A DNA stretch of 16,178 nt from an uncultured Clostridiaceae bacterium (GTDB lineage: Bacteria; Bacillota; Clostridia; Lachnospirales; Lachnospiraceae): assembly GCA_949948825.1 (NCBI GenBank), contig CATLIJ010000028.1:1-16178 (forward strand). Reading direction: 5' to 3'. Below are positions 1 to 7,602 of this stretch, piece after piece. The position numbers and the translations under genes were made by a program. Under the pieces are notes generated by a model, which did no database searches, was not told the origin of the DNA, and saw nothing but the letters and a program-made list of their open reading frames with translations. Every line of letters begins with the position of its first letter. The first letter of the stretch is position 1.

Positions 1-28
1 GTCACAATCCTTTAAAATCGCAACAGTT

Positions 29-60
29 CAGACGGGGCATCTTCTTGCCCTTCTGATCTG
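29..60 (-). terminator. Weak hairpin downstream of the nine-gene operon
   Basis: Just after the stop codon of the kinase gene the sequence can fold as GGGCA (35-39), loop, TGCCC (46-50), with an outer CAGA/TCTG pairing. This could end the operon transcript. There is no clear U-tract after it on the minus strand, so an intrinsic terminator is only weakly supported. Confidence 0.25.
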
Positions 61-1233
61 TTACTTAAAATCCACAAACTCCGGCAGCTCCTCTCCAATC
101 AGAGGACGGCACCATTTCACAAATGCTTCCGTCACATCATTTCCCCTGTCATTGATATAGCTTTCCGGCAGAGTCTTCTCCAAAAGCATTACCTTCTCAA
201 TGGGAATCCCGGTCATCTCCATCTCATAAGAGCCATCTCCCGTCTCTTTCCGCAAAAATCCAACCATCACTCCGGTATGCCCTTTCACCGCCAGCTTCAG
301 GGCCTCCCGGCCTGCAAGCACGGCTTCCCTTTGATCCACCGGCGACTGCCATGCCACAGACGCCCTGCCGCAAAGCCCCGGCTTCTCGCTTCTCGCTTTA
401 ATGCCCAGCCGCCTGACCACCAGATTGGCCAGATAGGCGCTCACATCTCCATAATACACGGCCCGGTCTGTCTTAAAGATCGGTTCCACCACAGGCTCCC
501 CGTCCTCTCTCTTTAAACCTTCACTTGCCACAACCACCACACCGCCCAAACGGTCATATAATTTTTTCACGTCCTCTAAAAATTCCTCTTCGTGAAACGG
601 ACGCTCCGGCGTGTAAATCAAATGAGGCGCGTCTCCTGCTTTTTCTCTGGCAAGGGCAGAGGAGGCTGCAATCCATCCGGCATTTCTCCCCAAAGCCTCA
701 ATCACGCACACATGAATGGGAAGAGCCTTCACATCCTGAGCCACCTCTTTTACAGAAGCCGCCAGATACCGGGCCGCGCTGCCAAAACCTGGCGTGTGAT
801 CCGTAATGGCAATATCATTGTCTATGGTCTTGGGAATCCCTGCCACCCGAATCCGGTCATAGCCTGCCTTTACACAGGCGTCATAGATTTTCCCGCAGGT
901 ATCCATGGTCCCGTTTCCGCCGTTTGGCAAAAGATATCGGATCTCATATTTCTCCAAAATTGCCGGAATGCGCTCATACTCCTCCTGGGTTATGGGATAT
1001 CGGGAAGAGCCAATGGCGCTGCCAGGGGTCTGAAGAAGAAGAGACAGACGTTCCTCCTTAAATTCCCGCAGATTTACCAGCTTTTCCTTTAAAATTCCCT
1101 CCATCCCTCCAATGGCGCCATAAACCGCCTGAATCTCCGGATGATTTCCGGCCTCCTGAATCACTCCATATAAAGAGGCATTCATAACTGCGGTAGGACC
1201 GCCTCCATGAACCACTAACACATTATTTTTCAT
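61..1233 (-). CDS. 6-phosphofructokinase family kinase (PfkA fold)
   Basis: A 390-residue kinase of the ATP/PPi-phosphofructokinase family, expected to phosphorylate C1 of a ketohexose phosphate or an analogue before aldol cleavage. Visible motifs are HGGGPTAVMN near the N-terminus, GGNGT at 105-109, PKTIDND at 134-140 with the catalytic Asp138, GFGSAARY at 149-156 and EALGRNAGW at 179-187. The phosphoryl-donor determinants are mixed. Gly108 is the ATP-type residue, Lys135 is the residue usual in PPi-type enzymes, and the metal-binding Asp of GGDG is Asn107. The donor therefore cannot be assigned, although a GGNG subgroup does occur in Firmicutes. It is the last gene of the operon. Its ATG overlaps the end of the upstream aldolase gene by 11 nt with a poor Shine-Dalgarno, suggesting translational coupling. 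Placement next to two aldolases supports a kinase-aldolase pair. The actual substrate (fructose-6-P, tagatose-6-P or sulfofructose) is unknown. Confidence 0.88.
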   Translation of the reverse strand: MKNNVLVVHGGGPTAVMNASLYGVIQEAGNHPEIQAVYGAIGGMEGILKEKLVNLREFKEERLSLLLQTPGSAIGSSRYPITQEEYERIPAILEKYEIRYLLPNGGNGTMDTCGKIYDACVKAGYDRIRVAGIPKTIDNDIAITDHTPGFGSAARYLAASVKEVAQDVKALPIHVCVIEALGRNAGWIAASSALAREKAGDAPHLIYTPERPFHEEEFLEDVKKLYDRLGGVVVVASEGLKREDGEPVVEPIFKTDRAVYYGDVSAYLANLVVRRLGIKARSEKPGLCGRASVAWQSPVDQREAVLAGREALKLAVKGHTGVMVGFLRKETGDGSYEMEMTGIPIEKVMLLEKTLPESYINDRGNDVTEAFVKWCRPLIGEELPEFVDFK

Positions 1234-2380
1234 TTTCTCTGTAAAATTCCCTCATTTCCTCCAAAGTTCTGCCCGCTACAAGGGGAGCTTTTCCATAAGA
1301 CCCAAACTGAACAATCAAGGTTCCCACTGCCTCCTTTACTCCCCGCTCAATACAGTCAACAATCCCCGCCACCTCCGGGTTTGGAATCGTTCCAAACATA
1401 ACTGTGTCCATAATCGGAGTGAGAAATATTCTGGGATCAAACTTGTCCCGGTTTTCCTCCAGCAGCCTGTAAATCTCCCCCACCCATGGGCTGGTCTGAA
1501 GGGTTTTTCCGGCCTGGAACAATTCCTTTAAATTTCTTGTCACTGCCAGACGGATGTCCGTATCCACATTGATTTTATTGATTCCACATGCAATGGCTTC
1601 CTTTAATTCCTGAATCGAAATACCATGGGCATTTTTCAGCTCTCCTCCCAGACCATTGATTTCATCTACAATATAAGCCGGGACCGTAGAAGAGCCATGG
1701 GACACCAGAGCTCCGTCAATTCCCTCATGGTTCATACATTCCCGGATAGCGCCTGGAATCTGGCTCCGAAGCTTTACATCCTTCCCTTTGGAAGCTCCAT
1801 GCATGGTTCCGTAAGAAATTGCCAGAGCATCCACTTTTGTTTTTTTAAAAAATTCAATGGCCTTTAATGGGTTTGTATAAGTGGAATCTGCCGCAAACAC
1901 ATGGTCCTCCACTCCGGCCAAAACCCCAAGCTCTCCCTCCACACTGACGCCCCGCCCGTGGGCATACTTTATCACCTCGCGGGTTAGATCCACATTTTCC
2001 TCAAAAGGAAGAGAAGATCCGTCAATCATAACCGAAGTATAACCTCCGTCAATAGCTGCTTTACAGGATTCAAAATCCTTTCCATGGTCCAAATGGAGAA
2101 CAACAGGAATGGAAGCCTTTTCCCCATAGGTTCTCACTGCCTCCCCGATCCGTTTCGCTCCTCTCCTCTTATCCTCCAAAGTAGCATGGACAAAATCCGT
2201 ACACCCGCCCATGAATCCGTTAGCCAAATCCGCTCCCTGCAAAACCGCCGGAGAACGGAACATTTCATGCACCTCAATCACTGCCTTTGCCCAGGACACC
2301 CCATTCACATTAAAAGCGCCCTGTCCGTAATGACACCAACGGGCAGCATCCAAAACCGGTTTTAAAGCTACAAGCGCCAT
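1223..2380 (-). CDS. Class II fructose-bisphosphate aldolase-like protein, long CbbA-like type
   Basis: A 385-residue zinc-dependent class II aldolase, predicted to split a ketose bisphosphate (or analogue) into DHAP and an aldehyde. Landmarks are GAFNVN near residue 21, HLDHG at 96-100 (catalytic Asp98, zinc His99), VEGELG at 147-152, GTMHG at 191-195 (His194), VSHGSS at 226-231 (His228) and NVDTD at 271-275. The HGSS..VP and NVDTD forms resemble the longer CbbA-type FBA rather than GatY. The C-terminal part, with DPR.F..P.M followed much later by a FG..G.A motif, seems to carry roughly 20 extra residues. The open frame reaches 2467, but ATG at 2380 is chosen. It sits in TAATG with the upstream stop and has GGAGGG 9 nt ahead. 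Having a second, divergent aldolase beside the first suggests either two substrates or a division of labour. Confidence 0.88.
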   Translation of the reverse strand: MALVALKPVLDAARWCHYGQGAFNVNGVSWAKAVIEVHEMFRSPAVLQGADLANGFMGGCTDFVHATLEDKRRGAKRIGEAVRTYGEKASIPVVLHLDHGKDFESCKAAIDGGYTSVMIDGSSLPFEENVDLTREVIKYAHGRGVSVEGELGVLAGVEDHVFAADSTYTNPLKAIEFFKKTKVDALAISYGTMHGASKGKDVKLRSQIPGAIRECMNHEGIDGALVSHGSSTVPAYIVDEINGLGGELKNAHGISIQELKEAIACGINKINVDTDIRLAVTRNLKELFQAGKTLQTSPWVGEIYRLLEENRDKFDPRIFLTPIMDTVMFGTIPNPEVAGIVDCIERGVKEAVGTLIVQFGSYGKAPLVAGRTLEEMREFYRENEK

Positions 2381-3234
2381 TATGCCCTTCCCTCCGAGCC
2401 TGCCAGACGGATGATTTCCCTGATATCCTCCCTCAAACGGGATTCTGCATAGGAGGACAGTTTCCATGCATGTCCCTCATCCTGATTGGCTGCCAGCCCC
2501 TCTTTCAAATATTGAATATAATTACAACGTACCTGTGTTCCAAAATTAATCTTTGCCACACCGCTTCCGACAGCCCGCTTTACCAGCCCCTCATCCATTC
2601 CGGTACACCCGTGAAGCACAAAGGGAATGTCGGTAAACCTTCTGCACTGCTCCAGCACCTCCACATGAATCTCCGCTGGCCCTTTATAAAACCCATGGGC
2701 ATTTCCGATTCCGATTGCCAGAGAATCCGGCCTGCAGAGGGACAGATATTGCTTCACTGCCTCCGGGTCCGCAATATTGGAGGCTCCCAACTGGCATCCC
2801 TGATCATCCAGACGGGCCAGCTCCCCGATTTCCGCCTCCAGGGGAACCCCAAAAACCCGACAGACCTTTGCCACCTCCTCTGTTTTTGCCGCATTTTCCT
2901 CTATGGGCAGGTGAGAGCCATCAAACATAATGGACGTAAAGCCAATCTGCAGCATTTCCATACACCGCTCAAAGCTGTCCCCGTGATCCAAATGGATTGC
3001 CACTGGAACAGACACCTTTTCTGCCATCCATCTGGCAGTCTCATAAAACCAGTCATGGCCAGAATATTCCCCGGTACTGACATAGTGGGCCAGAATCACA
3101 GGAGAGCAAAGCTCTTCCGCTGCCATACAAACGGCACGGATGATATCATAGGTTCCCCCCTGGGTATTGATAGCCGGAACCGCATAATTGCCATCCAAAG
3201 CCTTTTTCATCATTTCGCTGCTTGTTGTAAGCAT
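2380..3234 (-). CDS. Class II ketose-bisphosphate aldolase, GatY/KbaY/FbaA-like
   Basis: A 284-residue class II aldolase of the length usual for the tagatose/fructose-bisphosphate aldolase family. All metal and catalytic positions are visible: HLDHG at 81-85 (Asp83, His84), EAEIGE at 133-138, GNAHG at 177-181 (His180), LHGCTG at 207-212 (His208) and KINFGT at 228-233, where the phosphate of the substrate is held. The numbering nearly coincides with KbaY (Asp82, His83, His180, His208), which supports a tagatose-BP/FBP-aldolase fold. Cys210 in HGCTG replaces the more usual small residue, which may alter the pocket. The start is ATG at 3234 with GAGGAG 7 nt upstream, rather than the longer frame to 3261. 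It lies 4 nt after the dehydrogenase stop and overlaps the next aldolase start by 1 nt. Specificity between FBP, TBP and a sulfo-analogue cannot be read from sequence. Confidence 0.88.
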   Translation of the reverse strand: MLTTSSEMMKKALDGNYAVPAINTQGGTYDIIRAVCMAAEELCSPVILAHYVSTGEYSGHDWFYETARWMAEKVSVPVAIHLDHGDSFERCMEMLQIGFTSIMFDGSHLPIEENAAKTEEVAKVCRVFGVPLEAEIGELARLDDQGCQLGASNIADPEAVKQYLSLCRPDSLAIGIGNAHGFYKGPAEIHVEVLEQCRRFTDIPFVLHGCTGMDEGLVKRAVGSGVAKINFGTQVRCNYIQYLKEGLAANQDEGHAWKLSSYAESRLREDIREIIRLAGSEGRA

Positions 3235-3238
3235 GGAT

Positions 3239-4264
3239 TTACTCCTCTCCAATCTCCACAATCACCTTCAAATAATCCGACGGCCTCTGAATCATATCCT
3301 GAATCGTCTCCTCCACCTGGCCCATTTTTACCATCCTGGTAATAAACGCCTCTGCGGGAATCTTGTGATCCTGAATCAACTGAATCGCCTCAGGGAATTT
3401 TCCATTGGAATTTCTGGAAGGGCAAATATCAATTTCCTTCTGCATCAGACGCACAGTATTCAAAGCTACCGGATTGTGGGGCCATCCCACCAGAGCAATT
3501 CTTCCTCCATGACATACATACTCATGCATTTGCTCTAAAATCACCGGAGCGCCGGTACAGTCAATCATAGCCTCTGGAAGCTTTCCCTTTGTAACCTCTT
3601 TCAAATATTCCACAAGATTCCCGGATTGGGAATGGAACACATAAGGAATCCCATGCTCCTTGGCATAACTCAGACGTTCCTCCAGCACATCAACCACAAT
3701 CGGAACCGCCCCATAATTCAAAGACGCAAAAGCAGCCATCAGGCCAATTACACCTGCCCCAAAAATCACCACATGCTCCCCTGCCTTCACCCTTGCTCTG
3801 GAAGCGGCATGAAGTCCAATGGTAAAAGGCTCCGCCAAAGCCCCGTGACGAAAGCTAAGGTCATCCGGCAGCTTATAAAGAAGCTGTATGGGATGAAGGA
3901 AATACTCTGCCATCATGCCATCCTTATGTACCCCGCACACCCGAATATCCGCACAATTGTTAAACCGCCCCTCGGCACACATATGACAATGATTACAAGG
4001 CACATATGGCTCCAGAGCCACCCGGTCTCCCACTTTTAAGCCCTTGTCATTCTCACCAATCTCCTCAATAACCCCCACGCCCTCATGCCCCAGTCCCTGA
4101 ATCGGATACCGCATGGTAGGATTCACTCCCCGGTAAGCCGTCACATCCGAACCACAGATCCCACACAATTCAATCCGAACCACCGCCTGTCCAGGCACAG
4201 CCTGCGGCCTTTCAAGCTCCTTTATCTCCAGCCTCCCCGGCTTCTCAATACACAAAACCTTCAT
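3239..4264 (-). CDS. Zinc-dependent medium-chain alcohol/polyol dehydrogenase
   Basis: A 341-residue MDR-family dehydrogenase, cytoplasmic, of the threonine/sorbitol/L-galactonate dehydrogenase type. Catalytic-zinc ligands are visible as CGICGSD (Cys37) and GHE (His60, Glu61), plus Glu145 in ALAEPF. The structural zinc lobe is complete (Cys90, Cys93, Cys96, Cys104). The Rossmann motif GAGVIG is at 169-174, and Asp192 at the end of the second strand points to NAD rather than NADP. The SRNSNGKFPEAI segment resembles L-galactonate 5-dehydrogenase-like enzymes. In the operon it could oxidise a polyol or aldonate-like substrate to a ketose before kinase and aldolase act, or reduce an aldehyde released by the aldolase (for example sulfolactaldehyde). 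Sequence does not decide which. The ATG has AGGAGG 8 nt upstream and lies 30 nt after the upstream ATPase stop. Confidence 0.88.
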   Translation of the reverse strand: MKVLCIEKPGRLEIKELERPQAVPGQAVVRIELCGICGSDVTAYRGVNPTMRYPIQGLGHEGVGVIEEIGENDKGLKVGDRVALEPYVPCNHCHMCAEGRFNNCADIRVCGVHKDGMMAEYFLHPIQLLYKLPDDLSFRHGALAEPFTIGLHAASRARVKAGEHVVIFGAGVIGLMAAFASLNYGAVPIVVDVLEERLSYAKEHGIPYVFHSQSGNLVEYLKEVTKGKLPEAMIDCTGAPVILEQMHEYVCHGGRIALVGWPHNPVALNTVRLMQKEIDICPSRNSNGKFPEAIQLIQDHKIPAEAFITRMVKMGQVEETIQDMIQRPSDYLKVIVEIGEE

Positions 4265-4294
4265 CTGTCCTTCCTCCTGTCCTTCTCTTTTTGC

Positions 4295-5050
4295 TCACCA
4301 CCACTTAATCTTATCCGTTATATCATTCCGGTACGCAATAAACCGGGAATCCGTAATATCCCTTGGCCGGGGCAGATCAATCACAATCTCCTCCTTAATT
4401 TTTGCTGGCTTATTGGTCAGGATCAAAACCTTTTCCGCCAGATAAACTGCTTCCTCAATATTATGAGTAATAAAAATCACCGTACTCCCTAACTCCTTCC
4501 AAAGCCGGATCACCTCATCCTCCAGATAAAAACGCATCTTCACATCCATCTGTCCATAAGGCTCATCCATTAAAAGCAGATCCGGCTTCATGGCAAAGGA
4601 CCGCCCAATAATAATCCGCTGCTCCGCAGACACAGACAGCTCCCCTGGATAGGCATTCCGAAATTCCTGAAGTCCCATCAAATCCAGAATCTGATTCACT
4701 CTCTGCTCTGTCTCCTCTTTGGGAAGACGCTTGATTTTCAGTCCATATGCAATATTATCTGCCACAGTCAGCCAGGGAAGGGCGCTGGGTTCCTGAAATA
4801 CAAAAGAAATATTGTGCTTCTTCGGGTCAGCCGGAACCCCGTCAATATACAAATCCCCCTCGCTTGGCATGTGGATTCTGGTAAGGCAATTTAAAAATGT
4901 ACTTTTACCGCATCCTGTAGGGCCTACCACACAGACAAATTCCCCTTTCCGGATGTTGAAAGACATATGATCCAGAACCAGAAGATCTCCAAATCGCTTT
5001 GTGAGATTTTTCACTTCCACCTTTATCGGTCTGTTATCCTCTGTCGGCAT
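4295..5050 (-). CDS. ABC transporter ATPase (SsuB/TauB type) with degenerate signature motif
   Basis: A 251-residue nucleotide-binding subunit of a nitrate/sulfonate/taurine-type importer. Walker A is GPTGCGKST at 43-51, the Q-loop is VFQEPSALPW (Gln86), Walker B is LLLMDEP (Asp162, catalytic Glu163) and the H-loop THN carries His196. The ABC signature, normally LSGGM.QR, reads LSVSAEQR (138-145; codons 4639-4616), so both signature glycines are lost. Family knowledge says the signature of one subunit completes the ATP site of its partner, so the defect should disable the site formed with the neighbouring ATPase's Walker motifs. ATG at 5050 is chosen over the longer open frame to 5191 because AGGAGG lies 5 nt upstream and the family N-terminus fits. 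It starts 20 nt after the partner ATPase ends. Confidence 0.92.
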   Translation of the reverse strand: MPTEDNRPIKVEVKNLTKRFGDLLVLDHMSFNIRKGEFVCVVGPTGCGKSTFLNCLTRIHMPSEGDLYIDGVPADPKKHNISFVFQEPSALPWLTVADNIAYGLKIKRLPKEETEQRVNQILDLMGLQEFRNAYPGELSVSAEQRIIIGRSFAMKPDLLLMDEPYGQMDVKMRFYLEDEVIRLWKELGSTVIFITHNIEEAVYLAEKVLILTNKPAKIKEEIVIDLPRPRDITDSRFIAYRNDITDKIKWW

Positions 5051-5070
5051 AGCTACCTCCTTGTTCTCCA

Positions 5071-5832
5071 TCAGATTGATAAATCCGTATTGTCCGAAAT
5101 CATGGTGCGCAGATGCAGAAATTCTTTGCTTACCATATCTCTCGGCCTGGGCAGATCCATGGGATAGACCTCCTTTACCTTTGCCGGACAATCGCTAAGG
5201 AGAATAATCCGGTCCCCCAGATAACAAGCCTCCTCAATATTGTTGGTAACAAAAATAACGGTCCGCCGTTCCTTTTCCCATATTTTCAGAAGATCCTCCT
5301 GCATCTGGTACCTGGTCTGTGCATCCAGCTTTCCAAAAGGCTCATCCATAATCAGAAGCTTCGGATTCACTGCATAGGCCCTGGCAATGCCCACCCGCTG
5401 CTGCATTCCGCCGGAAAGCTGCTTTGGATAATAATTCTCAAATCCTGCCAATCCCACCAGCTCAATATAATATCTGGCAAGCTCTCTCCGTTTTCCCTTG
5501 TCCATTCCTCCAAATTTCAGTCCCAGTTCCACGTTTTCCATGACTGTCTTAAAGGGCATTAAGGCAAGCTTCTGAAAAACCATGCCAATCTCCGGATTCA
5601 GCCCCTTCCATTCCTCTCCGTTATAGAAAACAGAGCCAGATGTGGGTTCCTCCAAACCAGACATAATATTTAAAAGAACCGTTTTTCCGCAGCGTCCTGG
5701 CCCTAAAATCACCAGAAACTCTCCGTCATACACATCCAGGCTGACCTCCTCAATGGCTGTGAAATACCCCTTTTTTCCAAAGAACGTTTTTGTGATCTTC
5801 TTTACTTCCATCCGTTTCTTTAATGGTTCCAT
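5071..5832 (-). CDS. ABC transporter ATPase (SsuB/TauB type) lacking the H-loop histidine
   Basis: A 253-residue ATPase subunit. Walker A is GPGRCGKT at 44-51, with Arg where a Gly is usual. The Q-loop has Gln87, the signature is a full LSGGMQQ (139-145) and Walker B is LLIMDEP (Asp163, Glu164). The switch histidine of the H-loop is Asn197: the frame reads FVTNNIEEA, with the AAC codon at 5242-5244. It is paired with a second ATPase whose H-loop is intact but whose signature is degenerate, so the two look like specialised halves of a heterodimer. The start is ATG at 5832, with a GTG at 5838 as an alternative. A purine-rich AAGGTGG precedes it, and the gene overlaps the permease stop by 13 nt, suggesting coupling. 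Confidence 0.92.
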   Translation of the reverse strand: MEPLKKRMEVKKITKTFFGKKGYFTAIEEVSLDVYDGEFLVILGPGRCGKTVLLNIMSGLEEPTSGSVFYNGEEWKGLNPEIGMVFQKLALMPFKTVMENVELGLKFGGMDKGKRRELARYYIELVGLAGFENYYPKQLSGGMQQRVGIARAYAVNPKLLIMDEPFGKLDAQTRYQMQEDLLKIWEKERRTVIFVTNNIEEACYLGDRIILLSDCPAKVKEVYPMDLPRPRDMVSKEFLHLRTMISDNTDLSI

Positions 5833-6605
5833 GGACACACCACCTTCTCAAGCTTTTGCAAAATAACAGACAACAACGCGCCGATGACAGCGATGGTAAT
5901 GACTGCCACCATAACCAGAGACAGATCGCTTCCCTGCCATCCCCTTGTGACCAGGGAGCCCAGACCTGCATTGGCCCCCAGCATTTCAGCTGCCAGCACT
6001 GTGGTCCAGCCAGAGCTTACCGAAGTGCGGATACCAGCAAAAATAGAAGGCAGTGCAGTAGGAATCACAATATCCTTTAAAATCTGACTGCTGTTTCCGC
6101 CAAAGATTTGCCCCACCTGAATGTTGATCCGGTCCACCATCTCAATTCCAGTGGAGGTATTGATCACCAGAGGAACAAAAGTTCCAATAAATACCAGCAG
6201 AATTTTCGGAAATTCCCCAATCCCAAACCACATGATAATAATTGGAATCCATGCGATGGGGGGAATGGGCCGGATGACTTCAAAAATGCTTCCAAAAAAC
6301 GCCCGCGCCTTTTTGTTCCAGCCAATCAAAATGCCAAAAGAAATACCAAAGGCCCATGCTGCCATTAATGCCAGAAGCACTCTCTTTAAGCTGGCCCATG
6401 CATGTCCAATCAAAGTGGTCTTTGCAATAGGCTTGGTAAAGGTTTTTATAAAACGGCTCCACACAGCAGCAGGGGAGGGCATCAAATCCGGATTGGAGCC
6501 TGAAAATGCAATCCATCCTATGGCAATCAGCCCGATTGCCAGAACCGGCAGTCCCCAATACAGAACATTGCGGAGGGCTTTTGGTTCTCCATTCATTCGT
6601 TCCAT
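5820..6605 (-). CDS. ABC transporter permease 2 (SsuC/TauC-like)
   Basis: A 261-residue inner-membrane permease of the BPD_transp_1 family with about six hydrophobic helices. The RPIPPIAWIPIIIMWFGIG segment is characteristic of the SsuC/TauC/NrtB group. The cytoplasmic coupling (EAA-like) loop runs FGGNSSQILKDIVIPTALP and is followed by AEMLGANAGLG. Start ATG at 6605 is preferred to the in-frame GTG at 6611, because AGGAGG then sits 8 nt away instead of 2. It lies 12 nt after the first permease and clearly differs from it in sequence, so the membrane part of the transporter is probably a heterodimer, matching the two ATPases. Confidence 0.92.
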   Translation of the reverse strand: MERMNGEPKALRNVLYWGLPVLAIGLIAIGWIAFSGSNPDLMPSPAAVWSRFIKTFTKPIAKTTLIGHAWASLKRVLLALMAAWAFGISFGILIGWNKKARAFFGSIFEVIRPIPPIAWIPIIIMWFGIGEFPKILLVFIGTFVPLVINTSTGIEMVDRINIQVGQIFGGNSSQILKDIVIPTALPSIFAGIRTSVSSGWTTVLAAEMLGANAGLGSLVTRGWQGSDLSLVMVAVITIAVIGALLSVILQKLEKVVCPWNH

Positions 6606-6617
6606 TGTCACATCCTC

Positions 6618-7448
6618 CTAACGATTGATTTTCCAGCGAAGGAAATATTTCTCCGCACGGGATAAAATCAAAGACAATCCTGCTCCGATTGCGCCAATCA
6701 CCACCATTCCCACAATCACAATATCCGGCCTTGCCACAGTGCGTCCAATCTGAATCATATAGCCAAGGCCTGCGCTTGCTGCAAGCATCTCCGCGGCAAC
6801 CAGGGTAGACCAGGAATTGCCAAGAGCCACCCGGATGCCGGCAAAAACCATGGGAAGGGCAGAGGGAACCCCAACCTTCCGGAAAATCTCATAATTCGGC
6901 GCTCCAAAAGTCCGGGACACATCAATTAAGGTTTTGCTGGTCAGCTTGATTCCAGTGTAGGAATTAATCACACAGGGAACAAAGGCAGTAAAAAAGATAA
7001 TCAATGCCTTTGCCTGCAGCCCCACTCCCATCCACACCACCACCAGGGGAATCCATGCAATGGGCGGAACCGGGCGCACCAGCTCAAAAATCGGACGGAT
7101 AAAACGGTCTGCATAAGTCCACCAGCCCATCACCAGCCCCAAAGGAACTCCGATGACAATGGCTGACAAAAAACCAGACAAAGCCACCTGAAGAGAAGCC
7201 AAAATATTGACGCTCAGCACATTTCCATCCGGCGCTTTGTTCCCCAGCTTAAAGATCAGGGTCTCCAAAATGGTGGTGGGCGCTGGAAGCACCCTTTCAT
7301 TCACCATTCCGGTCATCACCACTGCCTGCCACACAAGCAGAACTGTGAGAATCCCTGCCCCGCTTAACAACACATACTCCATTGTTTCCTTTTTCTGATT
7401 CTGACGCCAGGACTGCAGCCTTGCTTCCAGATCTTGTCTCTCACTCAT
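6618..7448 (-). CDS. ABC transporter permease 1 (SsuC/TauC-like)
   Basis: A 276-residue inner-membrane permease. It has an N-terminal hydrophilic tail of about 22 residues, then about six transmembrane helices. The RPVPPIAWIPLVVVWMGVG segment and the coupling loop FGAPNYEIFRKVGVPSALP place it with sulfonate/taurine/nitrate-type permeases. The ATG at 7448 has AGGAGG 8 nt upstream. It follows the binding-protein gene after a 154-bp spacer, the only sizeable gap inside the operon. With the second permease it should form the translocation path. The substrate of this family varies widely (sulfonates, nitrate, thiamine precursors, aromatic acids), so family membership alone does not fix it. Confidence 0.92.
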   Translation of the reverse strand: MSERQDLEARLQSWRQNQKKETMEYVLLSGAGILTVLLVWQAVVMTGMVNERVLPAPTTILETLIFKLGNKAPDGNVLSVNILASLQVALSGFLSAIVIGVPLGLVMGWWTYADRFIRPIFELVRPVPPIAWIPLVVVWMGVGLQAKALIIFFTAFVPCVINSYTGIKLTSKTLIDVSRTFGAPNYEIFRKVGVPSALPMVFAGIRVALGNSWSTLVAAEMLAASAGLGYMIQIGRTVARPDIVIVGMVVIGAIGAGLSLILSRAEKYFLRWKINR

Positions 7449-7602
7449 ACCAGCCGCCTCCTCTTTCTCTTATTTTTATTTCCGCGAGCAATGAGCCAAG
7501 TGCCGTACCTGCACGAGCATTTGACTTCCATTCCCATGTAAATTTCTTGTTAGTTTCATGCGCCTGACTGCTGACGCAGCATCACACATATAGCCTGGTC
7601 TG
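7449..7602 (-). other. Intra-operon spacer with repeat-like segment and small hairpin
   Basis: This 154-bp gap splits the binding-protein gene from the permease genes. It contains a small stem TGCTG-ACG-CAGCA (about 7568-7580) and, on the minus strand, a 27-codon open frame (7559-7476) beginning MKLTRNLHGNGSQM. From memory, very similar short segments recur between genes in Lachnospiraceae genomes, so this may be a dispersed intergenic element rather than a gene. It may also act in RNA processing that gives the binding protein more mRNA than the rest of the operon. No convincing terminator is visible. Confidence 0.35.

Noticed and set aside
592..1092. 166-codon plus-strand open frame over the kinase gene
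   Set aside because: Antisense to a complete phosphofructokinase-family gene; no family features.
2470..3342. 290-codon plus-strand open frame
   Set aside because: It lies antisense to the well-supported aldolase and dehydrogenase genes, lacks recognisable motifs and has low-complexity Pro/His/Leu content typical of a shadow frame.
4295..5050. Frameshift or pseudogene explaining the odd ABC signature
   Set aside because: The frame is intact from start to stop with all other motifs present. The LSVSAEQR segment keeps the flanking residues in register, so it is substitution, not a frame error.
6121..6621. 166-codon plus-strand frame over permease 2
   Set aside because: Shadow of the permease gene, which has intact transporter motifs and a good ribosome site.
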